Assembly: GCF_029784165.1 (NCBI RefSeq)
Contig: NC_073695.1
Location: 199,404,857 to 199,468,856, forward strand
Reading direction: 5' to 3'
Length of the DNA stretch: 64,000 nucleotides
From: Wyeomyia smithii
Lineage: Eukaryota; Arthropoda; Insecta; Diptera; Culicidae
Of the stretch, positions 47,391 through 58,583 are shown in pieces. The notes below the pieces were generated by a model that was not told where the DNA came from, made no database searches, and saw only the letters and a program-made list of their open reading frames with translations. The position numbers were made by a program, and so were the translations under genes. Each line of letters opens with the position of its first letter. Positions within the stretch are counted from its first letter, which is position 1.

Positions 47391-48399
47391 CAAAATTTTT
47401 TTTTTCGTTAGCTGGTTCATAATATTTTCCTTTATTGATATAATATTCAGTTGTTTAAATCAAAAATTTGGGCGCAATATCATGAAATCTGAATTTTTTA
47501 TGACTTTTCAAAGCTTGGCGAACTGACGTTTTTTGTCTTTTTTTTTGAAAAAATTACATTACTTTGAAACGCTCTGTAGCTTCAATGATAGCTTCGATTT
47601 TTTTGACGTCAAAGGAAAAGTTGTTGTAAATATAGTGCAAAACAAACCCTTTGCAATAGATATTGTGAAATTTGGTTATAGTAGGCCTAACACTAAAAAA
47701 AAAATTCAAAAACGTGATTTTTTGTAGAAAAGTAGCTTAAAAGTTTAGTTGCCGCAGTTTGCCACGGTTGTGACTTTATTCAAAATTTAGGTAAAAACGT
47801 AAGCTTTCAAAATTGTCACTTTAGTGAAAAAAGCGATAGCATATTTCGTTAGTTTTTATTTTTGAAGGTGAAATTTCACCCAGGATTAATTTTAATCATA
47901 ACCATGATACTCCATTAATGAAAATTTATGATATCGTACTCAATCCGTAAGGATAAAATATAAATTTGGGCAGAAATCACAAAATTTATCAATGAAATGT
48001 TATAAAATGAGTGTTAAATAAGAAAACAGTAAACAAATCTTTATGAAATTTTAATTATGTCAAACTTTATCACTTTCTGCCAATATAAAACAATATTAAA
48101 AACATTCAGCCCTTTTCAAGTTATGATCATGAAATTCGCTATGCTGATTGAAGTGTCAAATACTAGCAGCAAATTCATACCATCAAACTCCGGCTAACAA
48201 TAGCCCGTTTGAAGATTGCTTTTGCTTCGCACTCGTTTGCATACCAAAGTAAAGCACACATTTTGCTTTATGAAAAAAAAAAAAAACAAAGAACAGCCGT
48301 CGCCCTCCGCATCTTTTCGTATTCATTTAGAACGTTGTGTCATTCCAGTATCTTGGTTTTCAAATTCATAAATTCGTTGAATTTTATTATGGAGCTTTC
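47391..48399. other. Spacer, nothing firm
   Basis: AT-rich with long T runs. No supported gene. Confidence 0.35.
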
Positions 48400-48690
48400 A
48401 ACTTCAGCGGCACCACCTAATCCAATGTCTAGTAAGTTGTCAATTCATGGTGTTATACATGAATTTAAATGTCCACTTTCAACCATAGAAACCGGATTAG
48501 AAAGAAAACATATATAAGAAACAATGAAATATCGAAAATCACTAGAAGAAATGAAAATTGCAGCGAAAGACATTTTTCCTGCTGATAAGTATAATGAACT
48601 TCAAATTTTCTGGAAAAAATTCAACACAAGATTTAAGCGATCACAGCGGAAGATGATGATGATGATGATGACTTTTTCATTTTGTAATTA
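48390..48690 (+). pseudogene. Unidentified broken reading frame
   Basis: Starting from ATGGAGCTTTCAACTTCAGC at 48390 the plus strand reads a Ser/Pro-rich start, a stop at about 48516, then in the same region KYRKSLEEMKIAAKDIFPADKY and WKKFNTRFKRSQRK before an (ATG)n run. It has the composition of real protein but no family was recognised. It may be a transposon remnant. Confidence 0.25.
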
Positions 48691-48764
48691 GTTTGTATTA
48701 CTTATGTTGTTCTAGTTTATTTAAAAAAATATATATACATTCAGGCAAAATTTGTTTAGTTCGA

Positions 48765-48910
48765 GGGGTCGTCCATAAATTACGTTTTTTTTTCAAATGG
48801 GAGGATGTCCGGTGGCACTACTTGTGGTCAAAGATCATATAATTCTATAAAAAAGGAAAAAAGTGCCAAAAAATATAAAAAATTGGGTTTCGTGCTTTAT
48901 GGACGGCCCC
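48765..48910. mobile_element. 146-bp MITE with GGGGTCGTCCATAAA ends
   Basis: Left end GGGGTCGTCCATAAATTACG and right end complementary to GGGGCCGTCCATAAAGCACG (17 of 20). A small non-autonomous DNA element of a type common in insects, partly similar in its CATAAAT/ACG text to the 45.8-kb MITE. Confidence 0.82.
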
Positions 48911-48956
48911 AAACAAAAAATGGATGCCAAATTCGTGTTCAGCGCCCCAAAATTAT

Positions 48957-50043
48957 GTAAATACCAAGCTTTTGTCGCATTCATCGACACTTTTTTTCTT
49001 GGCCAGCCTTTGTATGGAGTCGCCCCACTGTGCAGTGGCTTTCTGCGCTTCATGCACCCTTTTTACTCTAATACCTCATAGCTAACCACCAGGAGACTGA
49101 CAGTTAATTACTACTGGCGTGTTGGTGATTGACTCGCAACACACGTTGTAGCTCAAGGATTATCTCAGAGGCGGCTGCACAAACCGCACTCCAGATGTCC
49201 GGATCTTCGCGCTTTATCCGAACTAAGTTATCGGAAAAGTGTCTAGCCCACTCACTACCAACATGTCGACCCTCGAGTGGGCAAAGCGAGGGCATACAAG
49301 AAGACATGCCTAGCGGTCTCCTCCACATCCACACACTTGGAACACATGGAGGGAACATTTTTATTGAAACCGTGTCCAGGTAGTACGCTGCGTTGATTTT
49401 GACCCCTTTATCGATAAAAATAAGAGGCAGTTTACCTCTCTTGCAAATGGCTCCCCAAACCATCACTGACGTCTTATTTTGGAACCGGGAAACGTTCAGC
49501 TTGTCCGCAGGAGCTTGCTGGAGGCTCACACTCTAAACTCGATCATATTGGCGATTGTCTGTTTGCTTCAAAACGAACAGCTTCTCGTCCGAAAAAATAA
49601 TCTCGTCATATGCGCGCCAACCGAGCAACTCCCGCGACCGTTGGTACCTCTTGTTCTTTGTAGCTTTGGTAACCCCATGAACCACTTGTTTTTTGTACGG
49701 TGTAGGTTTTAAATCCTTGCGCAGAAGCAGGCGGATTGATTCTCGGTTTGTTTTAAGGTTCCTGGCCAGCTTCCGTGCAGATTGGGCGGGATTCCGGCGA
49801 ATCCGGTCTCGTATAATCTTTTTCAGCCTTGGAGTTCTCACAGACCTTGGTCGTCCAGATCGTGCCTTATCCTCGGTGCCTCCGATCTCTAGGTACCAAT
49901 TTATGGTCCGGTACACGAATTTCCGGTTGATTCCGAGCGGTTTTAGGTGTTTGAATATGTGTCCGGGTTTGTACCCTTTCACATATTCAGCGATAACAAC
50001 TGCTCTTAACTCTGCCATGGCTCACAACCCAATGTAAACAAAC
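48957..50043. repeat. First unit of a tandem duplication with internal deletion
   Basis: 48957-49360 is nearly identical to 50044-50447, and 49361-50043 is nearly identical to about 51286-51971. So unit 1 equals unit 2 minus an internal stretch of about 840 bp. Only a handful of substitutions and single-base indels separate them. The right join falls just past the shared AACAAACTGCA. Confidence 0.88.
49361..50043 (-). pseudogene. Partial mariner transposase copy (duplicated fragment)
   Basis: Carries the N-terminal two thirds of the transposase at 50814-52072, with the same in-frame TAG after QYDRV. It stops at the ACATTTTTATTG junction where R1 sequence begins. It lacks both terminal inverted repeats and so arose by local duplication, not transposition. 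Confidence 0.88.
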
Positions 50044-50813
50044 TGCAAATAAATACCAAGTTTTTGTCGCATTCATCGACACTTTTTTCTTGGCCAGCCT
50101 TTGTATGGAGTCGCCCCACTGTGCAGTGGCTTTCTGCGCTTCATGCACCCTTTTTACTCTAATACCTCATAGCTAACCACCAGGAGACTGACAGTTAATT
50201 ACTACTGGCGTGTTGGTGATTGACTCGCAACACACGTTGTAGCTCAAGGATTATCTCAGAGGCGGCTGCACAAACCGCACTCCAGATGTCCGGATCTTCG
50301 CGCTTTATCCGAACTAAGTTATCGGAAAAGTGTCTAGCCCACTCACTACCAACATGTCGACCCTCGAGTGGGCAAAGCGAGGGCATACGAAGAAGACATG
50401 CCTAGCGGTCTCCTCCACATCCACACACTTGGAACACATGGAGGGCTCCGCGTGCTCGAGCCTGCGTAGATACTGGCTGAAGCAGCCGTGGCCAAACAGG
50501 GCCTGTGTCAGGTGGAAGTATAGTTCTCTATGGCGCCTCCCAACTCATCCAGATACCTCCGGAATTAGTTGGTGCATCCATCTATCCATCGCGGAATTGG
50601 ACCATTCTCGCTACCATTTGATCAATGAGAAATACCTTCTGGTACCTCGTATACCCTTCGTGTCACGTTGATAGAAACACTCTGTATTCTCCTTAATGAC
50701 TATACCTATCAATGGACGAAGGTTTCGTCCACGCTGGCAAGAAGTTTCTACCGTACACCGCTGAGCTGACATGCTTAACGTGGCTCCTAAACGATGGCGA
50801 CCATAGAGTTCTA

Positions 50814-52072
50814 CAGGGTGTCAAAAACGTCCGGTCACACAGGAAAATCTCAATATTTCAAAGAATAAGAAAAAAATCTGAATCTGGCTTTCATAGCTTT
50901 ATTCAGTAACTCATAAAGATGCTTCACAGACGATATCTCGGAATTACACCACCTTTCTCTGAGCGAACCAGCTTCAGACGTCGTCGCAACCGGCGCGCAC
51001 GTGCTCCATCGGCATCTCGTTCCACATTTTCGTGATAACTCGCTTGAATTGCTCCAAATTTGTTATTTTATAGTCGTTCAGCTTTGACATCATGTATCCC
51101 CACACGAAATAATCCAGTGGATTCAGATCCGGAGACGAAGGAGGCCATTCATTCTTCGAAATGAAATCGGTCAAGTTTTCCTCACACCACGCCTGAACAA
51201 CCTTTGGGTGTGGGATGGGGCGCCATCTTGCTGGAAGCAGTAGTAATCGTCTTCAAACAATAGTTCAGCTTGAGGCAGAACATTTTTATTGAAACCGTGT
51301 CCAGGTAGTACGCTGCGTTGATTTTGACCCCTTTATCGATAAAAATAAGAGGCAGTTTACCTCTCTTGCAAATGGCTCCCCAAACCATCACTGACGTCTT
51401 ATTTTGGAACCGGGAAACGTTCAGCTTGTCCGCAGGAGCTTGCTGGAGGCTCACACTCTAAACTCGATCATATTGGCGATTGTCTGTTTGCTTCAAAACG
51501 AACAGCTTCTCGTCCGAAAAAATAATCTCGTCATCTGCGCGCCAACCGAGCAACTCCCGCGACCGTTGGTACCTCTTGTTCTTTGTAGCTTTGGTAACCC
51601 CATGAACCACTTGTTTTTTGTACGGTGTAGGTTTTAAATCCTTGCGCAGAAGCAGGCGGATTGATTCTCGGTTTGTTTTAAGGTTCCTGGCCAGCTTCCG
51701 TGCAGATTGGGCGGGATTCCGGCGAATCCGGTCTCGTATAATCTTTTTTAGCCTTGGAGTTCTCACAGACCTTGGTCGTCCAGATCGTGCCTTGTCCTCG
51801 GTGCCTCCGGTCTCTAGGTACCAATTTATGGTCCGGTACACGAATTTCCGGTTGATTCCGAGCGGTTTTAGGTGTTTGAATATGTGTCCGGGTTTGTACC
51901 CTTTCACATATTCAGCGATAACAACTGCTCTTAACTCTGCCATGGCTCACAACCCAATGTAAACAAACTGCACAGAAACGAAACTCTGCCACTTTGGGCA
52001 ACGACAGAGAGATGCAACGTGTAGGCTACAGGCGACCCCAAAAAAGTGTGACCGAACTTTTTTGTCACCGTG
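50814..52072 (-). mobile_element. Tc1/mariner element, 1259 bp, DD37D-like, inactive
   Basis: Flanked by TA on each side (50812-50813, 52073-52074), with terminal inverted repeats of about 27 bp (23 matches) that begin CAGGGTG/CACGGTG and share CGGTCACAC. The transposase starts at 51943. It has a helix-turn-helix N-terminus with the GRPRS linker, FSDEKLF (first Asp), QQDGAPSH (second Asp, in another frame) and SPDLNPLDYF (third Asp, in a third frame). If the breaks are read through, the last two Asp are 37 residues apart, as in the maT/mori group. One in-frame stop and two frameshifts inactivate it. It sits in R1 copy I, whose sequence resumes on both sides. Confidence 0.9.
51458..51943 (-). 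pseudogene. Mariner transposase, DNA-binding and first catalytic part
   Basis: 161 residues from an ATG to an in-frame TAG. Residues about 1-115 form the paired-like DNA-binding region, with GRPRS near 58-62 between two helix-turn-helix units. IIFSDEKLFVL near 143-153 holds the first catalytic Asp. The rest of the transposase continues past the stop at 51454-51182 and 51174-50974 in shifted frames. Confidence 0.88.
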
Positions 52073-53518
52073 TAAGAGCTTCAGAGATCGCTTTGAGATT
52101 GGTGCATTTTCCAACTCTGACCACCGCCTGCTGCTCTGATTTACGGTTTTTCACAACTGCGACCTCCGTCTTATGATGTGTTAGCTCCAGTTGCCTGGAG
52201 TGCATCCAATCTTTGACTTTGTGTATACAGTGCGCAGCCATCAACTCGACCTCCTCGATCGACTCGCTGTAGATCCCTAGCGGTTTTCACAACACCGGGC
52301 CCAGGATAGAACCTGGCACTCAATTCTGGAAGTAATTTTCCAGAGTCTTGTACTGTGACACCAGTACATGAATGCTCCTAACCGCAAGTGCTATGGAGTT
52401 CCAGCTGGCACTATTGAACGCATTTTTCACATCGAGCGTGACTATTGTGCAATAGCGGATGCCCCTTCTCTTACGATGGAGTGCTACCTCTTAGTGATGA
52501 AAAGAATAACATCCAGAGTGGACCTCACCCAGGCACCTCTGCATGACTACTCGGGACAGCCCACTTTTGAAGTCATCCTGATTGCCAGACTCAGGATTCC
52601 ATCCAGTTCTGATGCCTTGCTCACTTTTAGGCGATCGCGACATGGCTGTCGTCGCTCACGGGTTGGATGTTTCGCAGGTTGACCGACCATCCCTGATCTG
52701 TGTCTGCGACACTGGAACGTCGGACGTGAGACTGGACCGCTAGAGGCCAAGGACTTGGCTCGTGGCGTGAAATAAGTCCCTTGATGATACGTTCCAGCAT
52801 AGCTGATGACCGCTATGCAGGCGCCCACACAAGTTTGGTCTTGGCGCTACCCCACTCGCACATAGCTTATGAAAACAAGCCCTTTAGCGCACCTCGATAG
52901 TGTGGCAAATAATTGATCAACACTCGGACGGAGTCAAGTGCCCCCCTCTAGCTCTCTTCATCAAATATCTCGGTATAGAAATGCGAGGTCTTCCACCCGT
53001 GGACGGTTGGAGTGTTGGTTCTAGCCGTCGCTTACCGACTTATATTGTGATCTACACTATAGCGAGGCGACTGGTGGTCGCTGTCGGTGTAGCCATCCCC
53101 TAGTAGCAATATTAGTTTTATCAAAGTTTTGATCATCGTTCCATGATCGTTATGTCGATGATTGACTCCTTTTTATTGAACTTACTTTGACCCCAACGTT
53201 GATCAAGTCTCCATGATTACGAGGTCGACCATCTGAACGAACCTTTCGATAGACTAATGTGGTGGAGCGTGGCAACTGCAGTAAAACACGCAACTGCGTA
53301 TCCTGAACCAGGAATCTGCTCATCGTCCATACGGCTGCCGTACTGAACGTTCCCGCGACCCAGATACCGTTTCTGGGAGGATAGGGGTCCGATACGATGA
53401 CGAACATGCCAAGCACTTGAGGGACTCCCCACAATCTTTCGCTTTATGATCTGCACCACCGTAACACCTGCACAACCAACTTCAACTTTTTTAACTATAA
53501 CCATATTCGTATGATGTA

Positions 53519-54454
53519 GGGGAACTGTTCCATTATTCATCTCAGCCCATATATTCATCTTATACAACATGAAAACACAATTGAAAACAGGAAAAAATGC
53601 ATATTTTCTAACTAAACCAATCTACTAATCCATGCAATGGATACTTCTTAGTTTATCTTAGATTTTTCATAAAGTAGAATCCTCAAAAACTCATATAAAA
53701 GCTCTAAATTTGATATAATAGTCGGGCATCTGCACTCTAAAACTCATTTATTTCAATCACCTACCTCAGAAAACAAAATCCGCGCATTGCTCTATACGAC
53801 TACAATGGGACTCGTTCAGCAGCCAACCAAAATTTTTTCATCATCAGCGGACCACTTTTTATTTTAACCATTGAACAAAATCACTCACTAAACTAAGAAA
53901 ACTTTAATCTTTCAAATGTTTAACTTAAATTACCAAAAACAAACATTATTTAGTAGAAATATATGAGATGAATTTTTACAAATCCTAAATTTCAATTGCA
54001 AGTATTTTCATCTGTTTTCACTGCCTTGAAGATAATCAAAAGTTGCCAAATCAGTTTCTGTTAATACGAAAAAACCATACTGATAATGTTGAATTATTCC
54101 GACATAATTGACATAAATCGACAGCACTGCAGTGGTTACCTAGGTTACCAATTTTGCACGTGTAGTTGTTTACGTGGTATCCATTGAGTTTTTTACGTGG
54201 GGCGTCGTGAGATGAATAATTGAGCAGTGATTTAAGTTTTGAGATGAATATGGAAGCGTTGTAAAAATGGTTTGTTTTGCAAAATTCAGAATAAATCTAG
54301 CTAAGTTTACTATGTTTCCAATGCTCGGCAATTTCATAAGATCATGTAAGCGTATTTTGTTTATTTGTTCAATAATTTCGTCAAAATTTGGTGTTAAATC
54401 CGTGCATTCTTCGTGAATATCGGCTTAATGAGATGAATAATGAAACAAATGCCC
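53519..54454. mobile_element. 936-bp MITE with TA target
   Basis: Outer ends GGGGAACTGTTCCATTATTC and complement of GGGCATTTGTTTCATTATTC, both continuing into ATCTCA, are flanked by TA (53517-53518 and 54455-54456). Several further GAGATGAAT motifs occur inside (about 53963, 54210, 54240). No transposase frame. It separates R1 copies I and II. Confidence 0.8.
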
Positions 54455-54464
54455 TAATATGATT

Positions 54465-55251
54465 CTATTCACTTATTGCCAGCATTTCGTACCGTACCCG
54501 CTCGAAACGCGGACATGTGAAGAACACATGCTCCGCATTTTCTTCCGCACCCGTACAAGCGGGGCACATAGGGGACTCGGCGTACCCGAACCTATGCAGG
54601 TACTGCCTAAAGCAGCCATGGCCTGACAGGATCTGTGTCAGATGGCAGGTTACTTCCCCATGGCGCCTATTAATCCAGCATGCTAACTCTGGAATGAGTC
54701 GGTGCATCCATCTACCTTTTGTAGTGTTGGACTACTCCCGCTGCCACCTGGCCATTGAAGATGACCGTATGGTGTTGCGTATACCACTCGTGTCGCGTTG
54801 GTCGAAGCACTCTACATCCTCTTTGACGATGATGCTGATGGGCATCATGCCAGCCAGGACGCAAACCGCCTCGTACGACACTGTTCGGTATGCGCACGCG
54901 ACCCTTAGGCACATTAGCCTGTACGTACTCTCGAATTTGCCGCGATGGCACGAGGTACTCAATACCTTGGACCACACTGGTCCTCCATACCTGAGTATGG
55001 ACGTGGTCACGCTAGCAAGGACTTTGCGCCTGCTGCTACGGACCGCCGAGCTGTTTGCCATCATACGAGATAGCGCTGTCACAGCCATGGAAGCTTTCTT
55101 GCAGGTATAATCGACGTGGCTCCCGAACGTGAGCTTGTTGTCGATCATAACCCCCAGAAGCTTCAGCGAGCGTTTTGAGGTTAGTGCATTCACCGGCACT
55201 AATCGATGCCTCCTGCTCCGACTTTCTGTTATTTACCACCATAGACCTCAA
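54465..55251 (-). pseudogene. R1 ORF2 C-terminal part, frameshifted
   Basis: After the stop at 55229 the sequence continues in other frames: MVVNNRKSEQEASI (about 55247), then 55199-54732 with SKRSLKLLGVMIDNKLTFGS and a long thumb/linker region, and finally 54707-54465 with the C-terminal Cys/His finger (CPACTGAEENAEHVFFTCPRF). About 40 codons that normally follow the FADD box are missing near 55240. Confidence 0.85.
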
Positions 55252-57250
55252 GAGTTATGTCGTCGGCGAAGCCCACGATCACCACCCCTGTTAGTGTTAG
55301 TTTTAACACGCCGTCATACATGGCGTTCCACAGTACCGGGCCCAGGATGGAACCTTGCGGTACACCTGCGGTAACCGGAATGCTTTTCTGACCCTCGTTC
55401 GTGTTATACACTAGCACTCGATTCTGAAAGTAGTTGCCCAGAATCTTGTACAGCGGCGTCGGCACTCTGAGACTCTGTAGCGCTAAGGCTATGGAGTCCC
55501 AGCTGGCACTGTTAAACGCGTTCTTTACGTCAAGCGTGACGATCGCGCAGTAACGAATGCCCCTCCTTTTGCGTTGGATTGCAACCTCAGCCGTTCTGGT
55601 GACGGAGAGAATTGCATCCACCGTGGACCTACCTTTTCGAAAACCGAACTGGTTGCTTGATAGACCGTTCTCACTTTCTGTATATTTCACCAGTCTATTG
55701 AGGATTACCCTCTTAAGCACCTTGCCCGCCGTGTCCAGCAGGCAGATTGGTCTGTATGCCGATGGGTCACCTGGTGGTTTCCCAACCTTCGGCAACAGCA
55801 CCAGCCTCTGGCGCTTCCACATGTCCGGGAAGAGGCAGTCGTCAAGGCATTTCTGCATGACCGCCCTGAACAACCCGGGGGCTTCTTTGATGGCCGTCTT
55901 GATGGCCAAGTTCGGGATTCCGTCTGGTCCCGGAGCCTTGCCTACCTTCAGGGAGTTTGCGATCTCGATCAATTCATCTTCTGTCACCCTTACCGCATCG
56001 TCTGCCTCTGCACGGCTGCCGTCACTCACGGTTGGTGGTGACTCGTCACCCGGAGGCCAGGGATTTGGTTCGTGGCTTGGGAAGAGGCCCTGAATGATCG
56101 TTTCTAGCATCGCTGGTGATTGTTCGGCCGGGGCTAGCGCACCTCTAGTCTTGGCCATAACGATCCTGTAGGCGTCACCCCACGGGTTCGAATTGGCACT
56201 GGCACAGAGTCGTTCGAAAAAGGCTCGTTTACTGGCTCTGATTGCGCTCTTAAGCGTTGCCTTAGCGGATCTAAATGCGGCACCGCGTTCCGCTCTTTGC
56301 TCGTCGGAACGTGCGCGTTGCATCCTCCGTCTTGCACGGAGGCATGCACTGCGTAGGCCTGCTATCGTATCGTTCCACCAGTATGTTGGTGGCCTACCCT
56401 CTCTAGGCGGACGAGACCTAGGCATCGTGGCGTCGCACGCCCATGACAGCATCAAATTTAGATGGTCCAAATCCGGGAGCGGTTCACCCCCTTCGTGCTT
56501 CCAACTAATTGCCTGCCCAAAAACATCTGCATCGAATTGCAATGTTTTCCAGCCGTAGAAGGAATTGGCCCTACTCGCTGCTTGCTTCCGCACGTCTACC
56601 TCATAGCGGATCGATTGGTGATCGCTATTCGTGTAGCTGTCGTCTACCCTCCAGTTCATGATCAGTCCCGGGCTGCAGAACGTCACATCGATAATCGATT
56701 CCGCACCATTTCTACTGTAGGTGCATTTTGTACCAACGTTAGCCAAGTCTAAGTTGAGCTTTGCCAAAGCTTCCAACAAGACCTGGCCCCTCTGGTTTGT
56801 ACAGCGACTTCCCCACTCGACAGCCCAAGCGTTGAAGTCGCCCGCAACCACCAACGGCCATAGGCCCGTTAGTTCCACGGTTGCTTGATCGACCATCTGT
56901 GCGAACGTTTCGGTAGACCTACTTGGCGGAGCATAGCAACTGCAGTAGAATACTCCATCCACTTTGGCTATAACGTACCCCTCTCTGGAGGTCGACACAA
57001 TCTCCTGAACCGGGGACCTGCCTGTTGTGCAAATGGCCGTCTTCCCAGACTTGTCCGATACCCAGTTACCGTTTCCGGTTGGGATGCGGTATGGGTCCGA
57101 GACGATGGCCACGTCCGACAACGACTCAGCATACCAAACACTTGGGAGGTGCACCGCAGTCCCATGCCTTGTGGCCTGCGTCACCGCAGCGGTGGCATAA
57201 ATTGGACCTGTCGGGCCCTTTGCACGACCAGGATTTATGCCCCCGCTCAA
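55229..57250 (-). CDS. R1-clade ORF2: endonuclease and reverse transcriptase (truncated)
   Basis: 673 open codons. The N-terminal apurinic-like endonuclease shows VVAGDFNAWAVEWGS (about 139-153) and the catalytic SDHQSIRYEV (about 208-217). Reverse transcriptase follows: PKVGKPPGDPSAYRPICLLD in the fingers, motif A TLDVKNAFNSASW, motif B GVPQGSILGPVLWN and motif C GFADDITLEVY near the end. It nicks target DNA and copies the element RNA there. The first in-frame ATG lies well inside the endonuclease domain, so translation probably starts by coupling or frameshift from ORF1, which it overlaps by 125 bp. A small deletion and stop after motif C separate it from its C-terminus, so a full enzyme cannot be made. 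Confidence 0.9.
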   Translation of the reverse strand: MSGGINPGRAKGPTGPIYATAAVTQATRHGTAVHLPSVWYAESLSDVAIVSDPYRIPTGNGNWVSDKSGKTAICTTGRSPVQEIVSTSREGYVIAKVDGVFYCSCYAPPSRSTETFAQMVDQATVELTGLWPLVVAGDFNAWAVEWGSRCTNQRGQVLLEALAKLNLDLANVGTKCTYSRNGAESIIDVTFCSPGLIMNWRVDDSYTNSDHQSIRYEVDVRKQAASRANSFYGWKTLQFDADVFGQAISWKHEGGEPLPDLDHLNLMLSWACDATMPRSRPPREGRPPTYWWNDTIAGLRSACLRARRRMQRARSDEQRAERGAAFRSAKATLKSAIRASKRAFFERLCASANSNPWGDAYRIVMAKTRGALAPAEQSPAMLETIIQGLFPSHEPNPWPPGDESPPTVSDGSRAEADDAVRVTEDELIEIANSLKVGKAPGPDGIPNLAIKTAIKEAPGLFRAVMQKCLDDCLFPDMWKRQRLVLLPKVGKPPGDPSAYRPICLLDTAGKVLKRVILNRLVKYTESENGLSSNQFGFRKGRSTVDAILSVTRTAEVAIQRKRRGIRYCAIVTLDVKNAFNSASWDSIALALQSLRVPTPLYKILGNYFQNRVLVYNTNEGQKSIPVTAGVPQGSILGPVLWNAMYDGVLKLTLTGVVIVGFADDITLEVYGGK

Positions 57251-58583
57251 AGCACCTGAAGCAAACGTCAGACTGTAGGAAGGTGCCCAGAGGGCAGACC
57301 GACCAACCCACCTTCAACGTGGCCTTCTTCAGGGCCTTGTTACCCTCCGCTAGTAGGAGCTTTATGGTAGCAACCTGGGTGCCGGCCGGGCCCCTGCGGA
57401 GACAAACTGCCTTCGCGGTCACTACCACTCCACACTCTCGCTCGAAAGCTTGTGCTATATCACACTCTTCGGTCATCTCGTCCAGGTTTTTAAGCTGGAG
57501 AGTCACTTCAGGAGTGAGGGCTCGGATTTGAACCTCCTCGCCTAGCACTTCCTGGGCCGTCTTTTTATAGGCACAGCCCTTGCCCTCCGCCTCTTTGCGG
57601 AGTTCGAGGATCATCTCGCCGGTGCGTGACCGACGAATTGACCTGACATCCGCGCCGAGGTCTTTGAGCTTGGATTCGCCTCTCATGGCCTTCAAGACTT
57701 CAGCGTACTTAGACGCATCCGTCTTGAAAATGAGCGCACCCTTGCTCCGCCTACTCGCCCCTTGCGGCTTCTTATTGCGGTCGCCGCGCTTCGCGCGTCG
57801 TTCCCGCTTCTGCCGCTTTTTATTCACCACGGTTGTCCAATCCGTGGCTTCGCCGTTTGTCGGTTCCTTGCTCGGCTGGACTGACGGGCCAGTTTCCTGG
57901 CTGTCACCGAACAACCGCCTTCGTTGCATCCTGGGGGCCGATTCCCCCGGAGAGCCTCTCGCACGTTTGCCAGTCGGTTCAGTTGAACAGACTTCGGCAA
58001 ACGATGCTGCAGCTGTTTGTGTGTATTTAGACACAGCTGCAGCACTCCCTTTTTTAGGCTGGTTAAGCCTTGCCTCTAGCGCGAGTGCCTTGCTTTCGGC
58101 ATCGTTAGCCCGTTTAAGGGCTTGCGAAAGCTCGGACTTCGCGCTGCAAACGTTCATACGTAGCAACAGAAGACATTGCTTCAAATCTTTCGATATGTTG
58201 CTACGTTCGTCCGTGAACTTGAGTATTTCATCAAGTTGTACGGACACCGCCTCTACACTCGGGAACTTGTTCATGTGGCTTTCTACCGCAGAGAGTAGCA
58301 TAGCCCCAGATATCTGTTCCCGCTCTTTGGCGGTTTTAGGTGTTTGCACCTTACCGCCAATCTTCGCTGTTCCGGTTGGTGCTGGCTTAGGCGTGGCCGC
58401 CTTTGCCCCAACTCGGAACTCCCCTGTCGGTGTCGCAAAAGGTGTACCAACCTGTGCGACGCCTTTACCGGCATTCGCCAGTCTCGGTGAAGACCGGGCG
58501 ATGCCCCGCCTGGCAAACGGGTTTATTAACCCGTCCGCCCCTTCCGCTACCTTCGCCTCCTCATCGACTTCGAAAAAACTCAT
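57126..58583 (-). CDS. R1-clade ORF1: Gag-like nucleic-acid-binding protein
   Basis: 485 residues, uninterrupted. It has a basic, Pro/Thr/Ala-rich N-terminus, a helical, probably coiled-coil stretch (about 95-175), and Lys/Arg-rich RERRAKRGDRNKKPQ near 260-275. An RRM-like segment then leads to two CCHC zinc knuckles, CFRCFERGHKSWSC and CHRCGDAGHKAWDC, at the C-terminus. A third knuckle begins (CLVC) and is cut by the stop, as the ORF2 frame takes over. ORF1 packages the element RNA. The intact frame suggests the copy is fairly young. Confidence 0.93.
   Translation of the reverse strand: MSFFEVDEEAKVAEGADGLINPFARRGIARSSPRLANAGKGVAQVGTPFATPTGEFRVGAKAATPKPAPTGTAKIGGKVQTPKTAKEREQISGAMLLSAVESHMNKFPSVEAVSVQLDEILKFTDERSNISKDLKQCLLLLRMNVCSAKSELSQALKRANDAESKALALEARLNQPKKGSAAAVSKYTQTAAASFAEVCSTEPTGKRARGSPGESAPRMQRRRLFGDSQETGPSVQPSKEPTNGEATDWTTVVNKKRQKRERRAKRGDRNKKPQGASRRSKGALIFKTDASKYAEVLKAMRGESKLKDLGADVRSIRRSRTGEMILELRKEAEGKGCAYKKTAQEVLGEEVQIRALTPEVTLQLKNLDEMTEECDIAQAFERECGVVVTAKAVCLRRGPAGTQVATIKLLLAEGNKALKKATLKVGWSVCPLGTFLQSDVCFRCFERGHKSWSCKGPDRSNLCHRCGDAGHKAWDCGAPPKCLVC

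Larger units (their letters stand above)
48957..53490 (-). pseudogene. R1-clade retrotransposon copy I, decayed and rearranged
   Basis: Minus-strand homologue of copy II at 54465-58740. From high to low coordinate it shows the end of ORF1/start of ORF2 (about 53490-53150), RT remnants including a PGPVL..-like box near 52300, the C-terminal region (50700-50450), and the final C-terminal segment ending in VNHQHASSN with its 3' UTR (50386-50054 and again 49360-48957). A mariner element is inserted at 50814-52072, and a tandem duplication repeats the 3' end. Nothing here can be expressed as a full protein. Confidence 0.75.

Noticed and set aside
55557..57531. Plus-strand open frames of 96 to 178 codons
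   Set aside because: Antisense to the R1 ORF2 endonuclease and reverse transcriptase.
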